Shown here: positions 25,980-32,460 of the stretch, piece after piece
How positions within the stretch are numbered: position 1 is the first letter of the stretch
How the letters are laid out: each line of letters begins with the position of its first letter
From: an uncultured Opitutia bacterium
GTDB lineage: Bacteria; Verrucomicrobiota; Verrucomicrobiia; Opitutales; Opitutaceae
DNA: 32,460 nucleotides
Direction of reading: 5' to 3'
NCBI GenBank assembly: GCA_903925425.1
Contig: CAIYFD010000132.1
Coordinates: forward strand, 1-32,460
Notes under the pieces: generated by a model
Told to the model about the DNA's origin: nothing
Databases searched by the model: none
The model's input: only the letters and a program-made list of their open reading frames with translations
Program-made: the position numbers and the translations under genes

Positions 25980-27089
25980 GTGAAGATCCCCATCCTTGAC
26001 CTGAAGCCCGCGACCGAAGAACTCCGGCCGGAGTTGAACGAGGCCTTCGCCCGGGTCATGGCGTCCGGACATTTTCTCCTCGGGCCCGAACTGGAGGCAT
26101 TCGAGCGCGAATACGCGCAAAGCACGGGAGCCAGCCACTGCGTCGGTGTCGCCAACGGGCTCGAGGCGCTGCAGCTGGTGCTCATGGCCTGGGGCGTGGG
26201 CCCGGGCGACGAGGTCATTGTGCCCTCGAATGGCTACATCGCCACCTGGCTCGCCGCCACTCACGTCGGGGCGACCATTGTCCCGTGCGAGCCCGATCCG
26301 CTGACCTACAATCTCGATCCGGCGAAGCTTCCCGCGCTGATCACCCCCCGGACCAAGGTCATCCTGCCAATCCACCTCTACGGTCAGACCGTGGACATGG
26401 ACGGCATCAACGCGGTGGCCCGCCCACGCGGCATCAAGGTGCTGGAGGACGGCGCCCAGTCCCATGGGGCGCGGCTGCGGGACCGCCAGAGCGGCAATCT
26501 GGGCGATGCCGCCGGCATCAGTTTTTATCCGAGCAAGAACCTCGGCGCACTCGCCGACGGCGGAGCGGTCCTGACCAACGACGCGCCCCTGGCCGATCAG
26601 ATCCGCCAGCTGCGGAACTACGGCTCGAAAGTGCGCTACCAAAACGAGCAGCTCGGGTTGAATTCCCGCCTGAGTGAACTGCAGGCGGCTTTCCTGCGCG
26701 TGAAACTGCCGTACCTCGCCGCGTGGAATGCCCGGCGCTCCGGCCTCGCCCGGCACTACCTGAAGAATTTGAGCGGGATCGATGGCCTGACCCTGCCGGC
26801 GGTGCCCGCGTGGGCGGAGCCCGTCTGGCATCTGTTTGTCGTGCGGACCACCCGCCGCGATGCGCTGCGGGATTTCCTGACTGCGCGCGGCATCGGCACC
26901 CAGATCCACTACCCCATCCCGCCCCATCTCTCGGGAGCCTACCACCACCTAGGCTGGAAACCGGGAGACTTTCCACTGGCCGAGACCCTCGCCGCCGAGG
27001 TCCTGAGCCTGCCGATCGGGCCACACGTGGCACCCGGTGACGTGGACGAAGTTTGCCGGGCCGTGCGCGAATTCTTCGGGCGTGGCTGA
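25980..27089 (+). CDS. DegT/DnrJ/EryC1-family sugar aminotransferase
   Basis: A 369-residue PLP enzyme. From the likely GTG start (25980-25982) it reads K-I-P-I-L-D-L-K-P, the family N-terminus. The PLP Lys is Lys186 in [10 protein letters not shown], with Asp157 and Gln160 in E-D-G-A-Q-S-H-G-A binding the cofactor. The [15 protein letters not shown] and H-L-Y-G-Q segments are closest, from memory, to the 3-amino-3,6-dideoxyhexose transaminases (FdtB/QdtB). It would aminate a dTDP-keto sugar for a surface glycan. No sugar-nucleotide oxidoreductase or isomerase lies beside it, so the exact sugar is open. The export permease follows after 58 bp. Confidence 0.88.
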   Translation: MKIPILDLKPATEELRPELNEAFARVMASGHFLLGPELEAFEREYAQSTGASHCVGVANGLEALQLVLMAWGVGPGDEVIVPSNGYIATWLAATHVGATIVPCEPDPLTYNLDPAKLPALITPRTKVILPIHLYGQTVDMDGINAVARPRGIKVLEDGAQSHGARLRDRQSGNLGDAAGISFYPSKNLGALADGGAVLTNDAPLADQIRQLRNYGSKVRYQNEQLGLNSRLSELQAAFLRVKLPYLAAWNARRSGLARHYLKNLSGIDGLTLPAVPAWAEPVWHLFVVRTTRRDALRDFLTARGIGTQIHYPIPPHLSGAYHHLGWKPGDFPLAETLAAEVLSLPIGPHVAPGDVDEVCRAVREFFGRG

Positions 27090-27147
27090 GGCTCCGCGGT
27101 CTTTAGCCTTGAAGGTGCCGGCTCGGTTGCTGGCATGCAGCCTACCC

Positions 27148-27999
27148 ATGGCGGTCACAGCCTCCCGATTGTTCCTGGCCGGATTGAATCCGGTCGCCCC
27201 CCTTCGCCAGCTCACCGCCCGACGTGAACTGCTCTGGCAGTTCACCAAGCGCAACTTCGAGCAGAAGCACAAAGGCAGCTACCTGGGCATCGGCTGGGCC
27301 GTGCTGAACCCACTGCTGATGCTCGGACTGTACTTCATCGTCTTCGGTAAGATCTTCGGGGGTCACTTCGGCGGCATTCCGGAGGAAGGACCGTTCGACT
27401 TCGCCTTGGCCCTGCTCATCGGCCTCACGATCTTTCACTTCCTCTCCGAGGCCATCAACCAGTCACCGGCGCTCATCGTCGCGAATCCCAACCTCGTAAA
27501 GAAGGTGGTATTCCCGGTGGAAATCATCCCGGTGGCCAATCTCGGCGCGGCCTTGGTGAACTTCGCCGTCTGTCTGGCCCTCGTGGTCGTGGGGCAGGCA
27601 TTTTGGGGCAAGCTCGGGCTCGGAATCGGAATGCTTTGGCTGCCCGTGCTCGTCACTCCCGTGATCCTCATGGGCTTCGGCCTCGGCTGGCTGCTGGCAG
27701 GCTTGGGCGTTTTTCTGCGCGACATCGCCCAGACCACCCAGTTTCTGTCCCTGGTCCTGATGTACATCAGCGCGGTGTTTTTCCCGGTGGAGCGGATCAA
27801 ACAAATCCCCCTGCTGTGGGACTTCTTGAAGTTCAATCCGGTGCTGCAATCGATCCGCCTGTGCCGGGAAACCCTGCTCTGGCACCACGCCATCGACTTG
27901 ACCCTCCTCGGCTGGCTCTACGTTGCCGGCCTGCTGATCTTCGTCGCCGGGCACGCGTGCTTCGCCGCGCTCCGGCCGTCCTTTGCCGACGTTCTTTAG
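27148..27999 (+). CDS. ABC-2 type polysaccharide export permease, Wzm-like
   Basis: A 283-residue six-helix permease. The N-terminal amphipathic segment E-L-L-W-Q-F-T-K-R-N-F-E-Q-K-H-K-G-S-Y-L-G (around 24-44) and the first helix W-A-V-L-N-P-L-L-M-L-G-L-Y are characteristic of Wzm/TagG/KpsM permeases that export lipid-linked O-antigen or capsule. The helix with F-F-P-V-E-R-I-K-Q-I-P and the N-P-V-L-Q-S-I-R-L-C-R-E segment fit too. The ATG at 27148 is preferred to earlier in-frame starts inside the aminotransferase. The Wzt-type ATPase that usually follows is absent; the next gene is an unrelated lipoprotein. Confidence 0.88.
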   Translation: MAVTASRLFLAGLNPVAPLRQLTARRELLWQFTKRNFEQKHKGSYLGIGWAVLNPLLMLGLYFIVFGKIFGGHFGGIPEEGPFDFALALLIGLTIFHFLSEAINQSPALIVANPNLVKKVVFPVEIIPVANLGAALVNFAVCLALVVVGQAFWGKLGLGIGMLWLPVLVTPVILMGFGLGWLLAGLGVFLRDIAQTTQFLSLVLMYISAVFFPVERIKQIPLLWDFLKFNPVLQSIRLCRETLLWHHAIDLTLLGWLYVAGLLIFVAGHACFAALRPSFADVL

Positions 28000-28072
28000 G
28001 ATTGCCGTTGCCGTTCGCCGGCAGCGTCATCTCCGGTTCAACTTTACCGACGTTTCCAAGACATTTCCGGCC

Positions 28073-29545
28073 ATGCCCTCCCTCCTCCGATCCCGCCTGA
28101 AACTCGCGATTTCCTTCGGCCTGACTACGCTAGTCCTCTTTTTCAGCGGTTGCGCCAAGCAAACCACCCCCGCGGCGGAGACAGAGGCCGAAGCCAAGCG
28201 GCTTTACGAGCGGGCCGACGACTTCGTGAAGAAGATCGGCGAGGGCACCTACTCCTACGAGTACATCAATTTCCATTACAATCAGGCGGACAAGAACATC
28301 CAACGGATCCTAACCGCCTACCCCGAAACGGAGATGGGCAGGAAGCTAAAGGCCGGGGAACTCAAACTGGGCAACTACACCATCGACCAGTTCCGGGACT
28401 CCATCCTGCCCCAGTTGGGCGACATGAAGGAGGCCACGGAGAGCTTCATAAATTGCGCCATCTACCTGCATAATCTGCCCGAGGCGAATAGGGCGGAGTC
28501 GCGCGGTGCGCTGGCCCTGATTCTGGAGACACTCTGCCGTCAGGTGCGATCGGATGAGGCGCTCATATTTCCCAACCTCGATGAGGACCGGCTGCTCAAG
28601 CTGGCAACCATCACTCGCATCGTGTCCACGGGGGCGCAAAAAGGCGTCGGCTTGAACGTGATCCAAAGTGCGGAGCCGGGGGAAGAGCCGACGCTGGCAG
28701 GAGCCTACGCCCAAGGCTTGGCGGTCGGCGGCATGAAACTTGAGGATTTAGAGGCGCTGCCCGGTCGCTTCGAATCCCCCGGCCGCGAAGTGGAGCTGGG
28801 CATCCTCCGAGGCATGATCGAGCGCATGGCCAACATCTACCGCAACGATCACGACCTCATGCTCAAGAAAAAGACGGCCGAGAAGTCCGCGATTTCGGAA
28901 AAATCGCCCGCACCCGCCAAGGTCGAATCGGTCCGCTATGATGTGGCGGACTATTTTCGCCAAACCTTTGGGAGTCGGCCCTTGCCCGCCGCCAGCATCG
29001 CCTACGCCGGTTACCGGGCTCTGCAGGGTGAACTGGAGGAGGCCCGCGCCCTGACCGCCGGTCTCGGCGACGAAGCCCTGGCGCAGGTCATCATCAACTA
29101 TTACGATTCCCTCGGCCTGAACGACCGCCTGACCGGCGGCGAATCGCTGCACCGGCAATGGGGCTTGGGAGCGGCTGCCGTGACGCAGTGCGACCTCAAG
29201 CTGGTCGATTACTTGGCGCGCAACGGCCTGCTGCCCGAAGCCGAACGCCTGCGCATCTCCGCCGTGGCCACGACCCCGGCGCTGCGCGACCAGTACATCC
29301 GCAGCTACATGCATGGCATGTTCTATTCCCGCACCGCTCTCTTCCGGCTCACCAACACCACGATTCCGGATCTCGACATCCGTGACCCGGCAATCTGCGC
29401 CGAGGTACTGCTCGACTGGGTCCTCTCGCCCAACCGGCTCCAAAAGGGCTCTTCCTGGGGCGCCGACCAGATCCTCTTCAAGTACTTCTCCATGCAAAAG
29501 GAAGGCCGGCCGGTTTCCCGCCAGATTGGCGCCAAGCGCAAGTGA
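28073..29545 (+). CDS. Lipoprotein of unknown function, 490 residues
   Basis: Not recognised. The N-terminus M-P-S-L-L-R-S-R-L-K is followed by a hydrophobic stretch and the lipobox F-S-G-C (Cys27), so it is a predicted lipoprotein. The body is mostly helical: an A-K-R-L-Y-E-R-A-D-D-F-V-K-K-like start and many Leu/Ala/Glu-rich helices that read like divergent TPR or Sel1-type repeats. A charged Lys/Glu/Ala linker sits near 280-300. It lies between the Wzm-like permease (73 bp before) and the MBOAT gene (53 bp after) on the same strand. It may be a periplasmic scaffold for glycan export or modification, judged by position only. The frame is open upstream of the chosen ATG. Confidence 0.7.
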   Translation: MPSLLRSRLKLAISFGLTTLVLFFSGCAKQTTPAAETEAEAKRLYERADDFVKKIGEGTYSYEYINFHYNQADKNIQRILTAYPETEMGRKLKAGELKLGNYTIDQFRDSILPQLGDMKEATESFINCAIYLHNLPEANRAESRGALALILETLCRQVRSDEALIFPNLDEDRLLKLATITRIVSTGAQKGVGLNVIQSAEPGEEPTLAGAYAQGLAVGGMKLEDLEALPGRFESPGREVELGILRGMIERMANIYRNDHDLMLKKKTAEKSAISEKSPAPAKVESVRYDVADYFRQTFGSRPLPAASIAYAGYRALQGELEEARALTAGLGDEALAQVIINYYDSLGLNDRLTGGESLHRQWGLGAAAVTQCDLKLVDYLARNGLLPEAERLRISAVATTPALRDQYIRSYMHGMFYSRTALFRLTNTTIPDLDIRDPAICAEVLLDWVLSPNRLQKGSSWGADQILFKYFSMQKEGRPVSRQIGAKRK

Positions 29546-29598
29546 TGGTTTGCCCGGTGTCCTGACGTCATCCCGTCCGGCTCAGCCACCCCTCCCCC

Positions 29599-30918
29599 AT
29601 GAACGAATTCCTCTCCTTCCTGCGCATGGCGTTCGAGCCTGCCGGGGCGGATGAAGCTGGCCGGATCTTCAACACCTACTGGTTCGTGGTGTTCGCGGCA
29701 GTCGCAACTGCCGGTTTCTGGCTCCTGCGCAAACCGGCCCTTCGCCTGCCGTTCCTCGCCCTCGCCTGCGTGGCCTTCCACTACCATTTCGCCGGACCGG
29801 CTGGAATGGCCCCGATCATCGTTCTCGGCATTGTCACCTACCTCATTGGGCTGACCCGCAGCCGCCACGCCTGCGTGGCCGGCATCATCCTGTCCGTCCT
29901 GGCGCTCTGTTTCTACAAGTACGCGCATTTCCTGACCCTCGAGGTGCTGGGCCAGATCAACAAAAGCTGGGGTCCCGCGATCGAGGCCTACGCCCGCCTG
30001 AAACTGCCCAAGCTGGCCTCCCCCGAGGGCAGCGCCTATCTTTTTGTGCCGCCCCTCGGCATGAGTTTCTTCGCGTTCGAGTTCGTGCACTACCTTTACG
30101 AGGTAAGGAAGGGTGCCGCCCCGCTCAGGAATCCGCTACACTTTACCCTGTTCTCGATCTTCTTCCCCTCCCTAGTAGCGGGGCCGATCAAGCGTTTCGG
30201 ACAGTTCATCCCGTCGCTCGAGGCCGGGGCGAGTCAGGTCGGTCCCGACGATGTGGCGATTGGTTTCCGCCGGATCGCCATGGGCTTCCTCAAAAAGGTG
30301 GTAATTGCGGACAACCTGACGTCGGCACTCGGGCTTTATATCGGCACTTACAACGATCCGCATGTGGCCCAGTTCGCGGCGTACGGCATGGCCACCCGCT
30401 GGTTCCTGCTAATCCTGATCGCGCTGAGAATTCTCTTCGATTTCAGCGGCTACAGCGACATCGCCATCGGGCTGGCCCGCCTGCTCGGCATCCAGCTTCC
30501 GGAGAACTTCAATTGGCCCTACGCAGCCAAAAGCATCCAGGATTTCTGGCAGCGCTGGCACATTTCGCTGAGCTCGTGGATCCGGGACTACGTCTACATT
30601 CCCCTCGGCGGCAACCGCCACGGAGCCGGCCGCAAGATCCTGAACGGACTCGTGGCCTTTGCCTTGTGCGGACTCTGGCATGGCGCGGCTTGGAACTTTG
30701 TGGTCTGGGGCCTTTATCACGGCACCGGGCTGGCCATCTGCGCCAATTACCGCGCTCTGCCGGGCGTCGGCCAGCCGCTGGGCAAACTGCTCGATCTGGC
30801 CCCGAAGGGTTCATGGCTGCTCACCCAGCTCTTTGTTTGCCTCGGCTGGCTGCTGTTCTTCTATCCCCTCGACAAGGCGGCGCAACTGGCCGGGCTGCTC
30901 TTCGGAATCACCCCATGA
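29599..30918 (+). CDS. MBOAT-family acyltransferase (AlgI/DltB-like)
   Basis: A 439-residue polytopic protein that would move an acyl group from a cytoplasmic thioester donor across the membrane. The MBOAT core is intact: F-D-F-S-G-Y-S-D-I-A-I-G-L-A at about 280-293, Q-D-F-W-Q-R-W-H-I-S-L at 314-324 (His321), I-P-L-G-G-N-R near 334-340, and the catalytic His361 in C-G-L-W-H-G-A-A-W-N-F. The protein ends soon after the last helix (F-G-I-T-P), so it lacks both the extra C-terminal helices of AlgI and the F-x-Y-x-x-F tail fused to many Gram-negative MBOATs. That makes it DltB-like in layout. No acyl-carrier or ligase gene is nearby, so the donor (acetyl-CoA or other) is unknown. Its stop overlaps the next start (ATGA). 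Confidence 0.92.
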   Translation: MNEFLSFLRMAFEPAGADEAGRIFNTYWFVVFAAVATAGFWLLRKPALRLPFLALACVAFHYHFAGPAGMAPIIVLGIVTYLIGLTRSRHACVAGIILSVLALCFYKYAHFLTLEVLGQINKSWGPAIEAYARLKLPKLASPEGSAYLFVPPLGMSFFAFEFVHYLYEVRKGAAPLRNPLHFTLFSIFFPSLVAGPIKRFGQFIPSLEAGASQVGPDDVAIGFRRIAMGFLKKVVIADNLTSALGLYIGTYNDPHVAQFAAYGMATRWFLLILIALRILFDFSGYSDIAIGLARLLGIQLPENFNWPYAAKSIQDFWQRWHISLSSWIRDYVYIPLGGNRHGAGRKILNGLVAFALCGLWHGAAWNFVVWGLYHGTGLAICANYRALPGVGQPLGKLLDLAPKGSWLLTQLFVCLGWLLFFYPLDKAAQLAGLLFGITP

Positions 30919-32159
30919 CCACCAAGGAGATTTTCCTGGCGCTCCGCACCAGCATGGTCACCCGCACCGTGCTGGCGGGCCTCGCGGTCGGTTTCGTCGG
31001 CATGTGCCTGCTCGGACGCCGCGCCGCCCACACCGTGGCTCACGAGAACTTCATCCGCTTCACGCAGTACACTTCCCCGGAATCAAAGTACTACCCGACG
31101 GTCAGCGAGATGATGTCGATCGTCCGCGCAAAGATCAAACCGGGGCAGATCCTCGTGGTCGTCGGCGGCAATTCCATCCTGCGCGGCGTCGCCCAGACTC
31201 CGGACCAGGTCTGGTCCCGAAAACTGCAGGAAAAGCTGGGCGATGGCTACTGCGTGGTGAACTTCGCCTTCAACAGCTCCCTGATCACGGACGCCGCCTC
31301 GGTCGCCGCGGAGGCACTGTCCAAGGAGTTCCCCCGCCAGATCTACATCGCGAACGCGGCGCCGACGCAGGCGCCCACGCCGGGCGGCAGCAGTGTCTAC
31401 CGCTGGGTCTATTGGGATGCGTATTACAAGGGCCTGTTGCTCGATGCTCCTGCCCGGGAAAAGAAGGTCGCGGACACCATCTATACCCGGATTCCTTATC
31501 CAGACGGGCACGTCGTCTACCCTTTCAGGGGCAATATCCAGGAGCTGAAGCTCGCCGCCTGGTTGGACAGCTGGTGCTACTTCAACGATTTCTGGAATGA
31601 CGTTGCCTATGAGGATTTCAACACCGTCTGGGGCAACCTGATGCCCGGGTTGGCCGACTTCATGCAGCCGCGGAAAAACTGGCGGGACCCGGATCCCGAC
31701 GGGACGCAAATCCCCATGACCGTCCGCTTTCCTGCCACGACTCTCGAGGGCGAACTGGCCAACATCCGCGGCAACAGCCAATACGCCTTCAACAAGGACG
31801 CTGCTGGAAAATGGGAGATCTATCTCCCCCTTTGGGACGACGTTTTCCAAAAAGGCATCCAGGATATTTTCCCGCCGGCCCTGAAATCGCGCACCTTGAT
31901 TCTGCTCAGCGGCACCGCGACGTACTACACGCGCTGGCTAACCGAGGATGAGCGCTATCGCGACAAGATCGCCTATGAGATGGCCGTGCAGCGCTGGAAG
32001 GCGGGCGGCTTCGACGCCATGGAGTACGGGCGCGATTTCGCGATCGAGGACTTTTATGACCGGACCCATCTCACGGCAACCGGCGCCCTGAAGCTGTCCG
32101 GCATGGTGGCACCCAAGGTCCGCGAAATGGCTCAGCAACTCGGATATCTCCCCAAATGA
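30915..32159 (+). CDS. SGNH-like transferase partner of the MBOAT (DltD/AlgJ-type role)
   Basis: A 414-residue protein with one N-terminal membrane helix (about 17-34) and a large periplasmic domain. Block I reads V-V-G-G-N-S-I-L-R-G, with Ser87 as candidate nucleophile. Near the C-terminus Asp382 and His385 in Y-D-R-T-H-L-T-A-T-G-A match block V of SGNH hydrolases, giving a Ser-Asp-His set. Separate SGNH transferases of this layout (DltD, AlgJ/AlgX, PatB) take the acyl group delivered by an MBOAT and attach it to the polymer. Both junctions are ATGA overlaps, to the MBOAT upstream and the microprotein downstream. An in-frame extension upstream inside the MBOAT gene is a shadow. The acceptor glycan is not identified. 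Confidence 0.85.
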   Translation: MTTKEIFLALRTSMVTRTVLAGLAVGFVGMCLLGRRAAHTVAHENFIRFTQYTSPESKYYPTVSEMMSIVRAKIKPGQILVVVGGNSILRGVAQTPDQVWSRKLQEKLGDGYCVVNFAFNSSLITDAASVAAEALSKEFPRQIYIANAAPTQAPTPGGSSVYRWVYWDAYYKGLLLDAPAREKKVADTIYTRIPYPDGHVVYPFRGNIQELKLAAWLDSWCYFNDFWNDVAYEDFNTVWGNLMPGLADFMQPRKNWRDPDPDGTQIPMTVRFPATTLEGELANIRGNSQYAFNKDAAGKWEIYLPLWDDVFQKGIQDIFPPALKSRTLILLSGTATYYTRWLTEDERYRDKIAYEMAVQRWKAGGFDAMEYGRDFAIEDFYDRTHLTATGALKLSGMVAPKVREMAQQLGYLPK

Positions 32160-32302
32160 GCTCGCCCGAACAATTCGTCCGCTCCCCGCTCGCCCGGCAT
32201 GCGTTCTCGCTGCTGGTCGGGCTGACCGTCGGCGTGTTTCTCCACTACCTGCTCTACCGGCTCGGGCTCCCGATCCAGCCGTTCATCTACGTGGCGTTCT
32301 GA
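32156..32302 (+). CDS. 48-residue membrane microprotein with DltX-like F-I-Y-V-A-F tail
   Basis: A short gene starting at the ATG overlapping the SGNH gene stop and ending at TGA 32300-32302. The product has a basic N-terminus (Arg9, Arg14), one membrane helix (about 16-34) and a short outside tail ending P-F-I-Y-V-A-F, with Tyr45 and C-terminal Phe48. In Gram-positive D-alanylation the microprotein DltX ends in an F-x-Y-x-x-F hexapeptide whose tyrosine takes the acyl group from the MBOAT (DltB) and passes it to DltD. In other systems the motif is fused to the MBOAT. Here the MBOAT has no such tail and this separate protein supplies it. Position, size, topology and tail all agree; function is inferred. 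Confidence 0.8.
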   Translation: MSSPEQFVRSPLARHAFSLLVGLTVGVFLHYLLYRLGLPIQPFIYVAF

Positions 32303-32460
32303 TGTCGCTGTCCTCCCGCACCTTCCTGCTCGTCACCGCGCTGCTGCTCAGCGGCGCCGCCCTGCGCGCCGATCCCCTCGACGAGTGGACGTGGCGCGGC
32401 ACGGAGGCCAAGGGCAGTTTTAAGGGCGAAAACTACAACGGTGCCGCCTACGCCAACGGC
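32302..32460 (+). CDS. Exported protein of unknown function, N-terminal part (cut by the window edge)
   Basis: The first 53 codons of a gene that runs off the right edge. The ATG shares its A with the microprotein stop (TGATG), so the two are translationally coupled. A clear signal peptide (L-L-V-T-A-L-L-L-S-G-A-A-L-R-A) precedes D-P-L-D-E-W-T-W-R. The stretch W-T-W-R followed by Y-N-G-A-A-Y-A-N-G recalls the start of BNR/Ycf48-like propeller repeats (W-R-N-P-x-P-Q-G with V-A-Y-G-N-G), but too little is present to name it. Confidence 0.55.
   Translation, partial: MSLSSRTFLLVTALLLSGAALRADPLDEWTWRGTEAKGSFKGENYNGAAYANG

Noticed and set aside
29599-32159. Alginate acetylation (AlgI/AlgJ) as the specific function
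   Set aside because: No alginate synthesis genes are present, and the MBOAT lacks the C-terminal extension of AlgI; only the general MBOAT-SGNH mechanism is supported.
1-32460. CRISPR arrays, tRNA or rRNA genes, insertion sequences or prophage
   Set aside because: No regularly spaced direct repeats, no cloverleaf or rRNA-like segment, and no transposase or integrase motif noticed on reading.

Overview
The window looks like chromosomal DNA from a high-GC, LPS-bearing Gram-negative bacterium, most likely a member of Verrucomicrobiota close to Opitutaceae. I base this on three things: a complete alternative complex III (ACIII) operon, a heptose epimerase plus lipoproteins and a TolC protein (two membranes), and intergenic palindromes with generally weak Shine-Dalgarno sequences. 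The lineage call is an inference from gene content, not a computed placement. I saw no rRNA, tRNA, CRISPR array, phage or transposase.

Layout. 1-229 is the start of a lytic transglycosylase lipoprotein that runs off the left edge. 480-4150 (minus) carries fatty-acid synthesis genes (fabG, acpP, a terminator, fabF) downstream of a stand-alone CysJ-like flavin reductase. 4271-9931 (plus) is a housekeeping run: RsuA/RluB-type pseudouridine synthase, SH3-like exported protein, folD, a receiver-kinase hybrid, proC and hldD. It ends in a long palindrome shared with the convergent operon that follows.

10014-21145 (minus) is one tightly packed respiratory operon: a tiny Tat-type ORF, actA-B-C-D-E-F (quinol oxidation by ACIII), a small membrane protein, then a cbb3-like trio: a CcoN-like membrane protein and two monoheme cytochromes. 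The CcoN-like protein has lost five of the six heme/copper ligand histidines and the catalytic tyrosine, so it cannot be a normal oxidase. 21309-25819 (minus) is a four-gene tripartite ABC export system (TolC, adaptor, permease, ATPase).

25980 to the right edge (plus) is a surface-polysaccharide region: a DegT-family sugar aminotransferase, a Wzm-like export permease with no ATPase beside it, and an unrecognised 490-residue lipoprotein. These are followed by an acylation cassette: an MBOAT acyltransferase, an SGNH-like transferase and a 48-residue membrane microprotein joined by ATGA overlaps. The microprotein ends in F-I-Y-V-A-F, the F-x-Y-x-x-F pattern of the acyl-shuttle tail of DltX in Gram-positive teichoic-acid D-alanylation. 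The MBOAT is DltB-length and carries no fused tail. A split, DltX-like acyl shuttle in an LPS-bearing bacterium is the most interesting finding, followed by the ligand-less CcoN-like protein in the ACIII operon.
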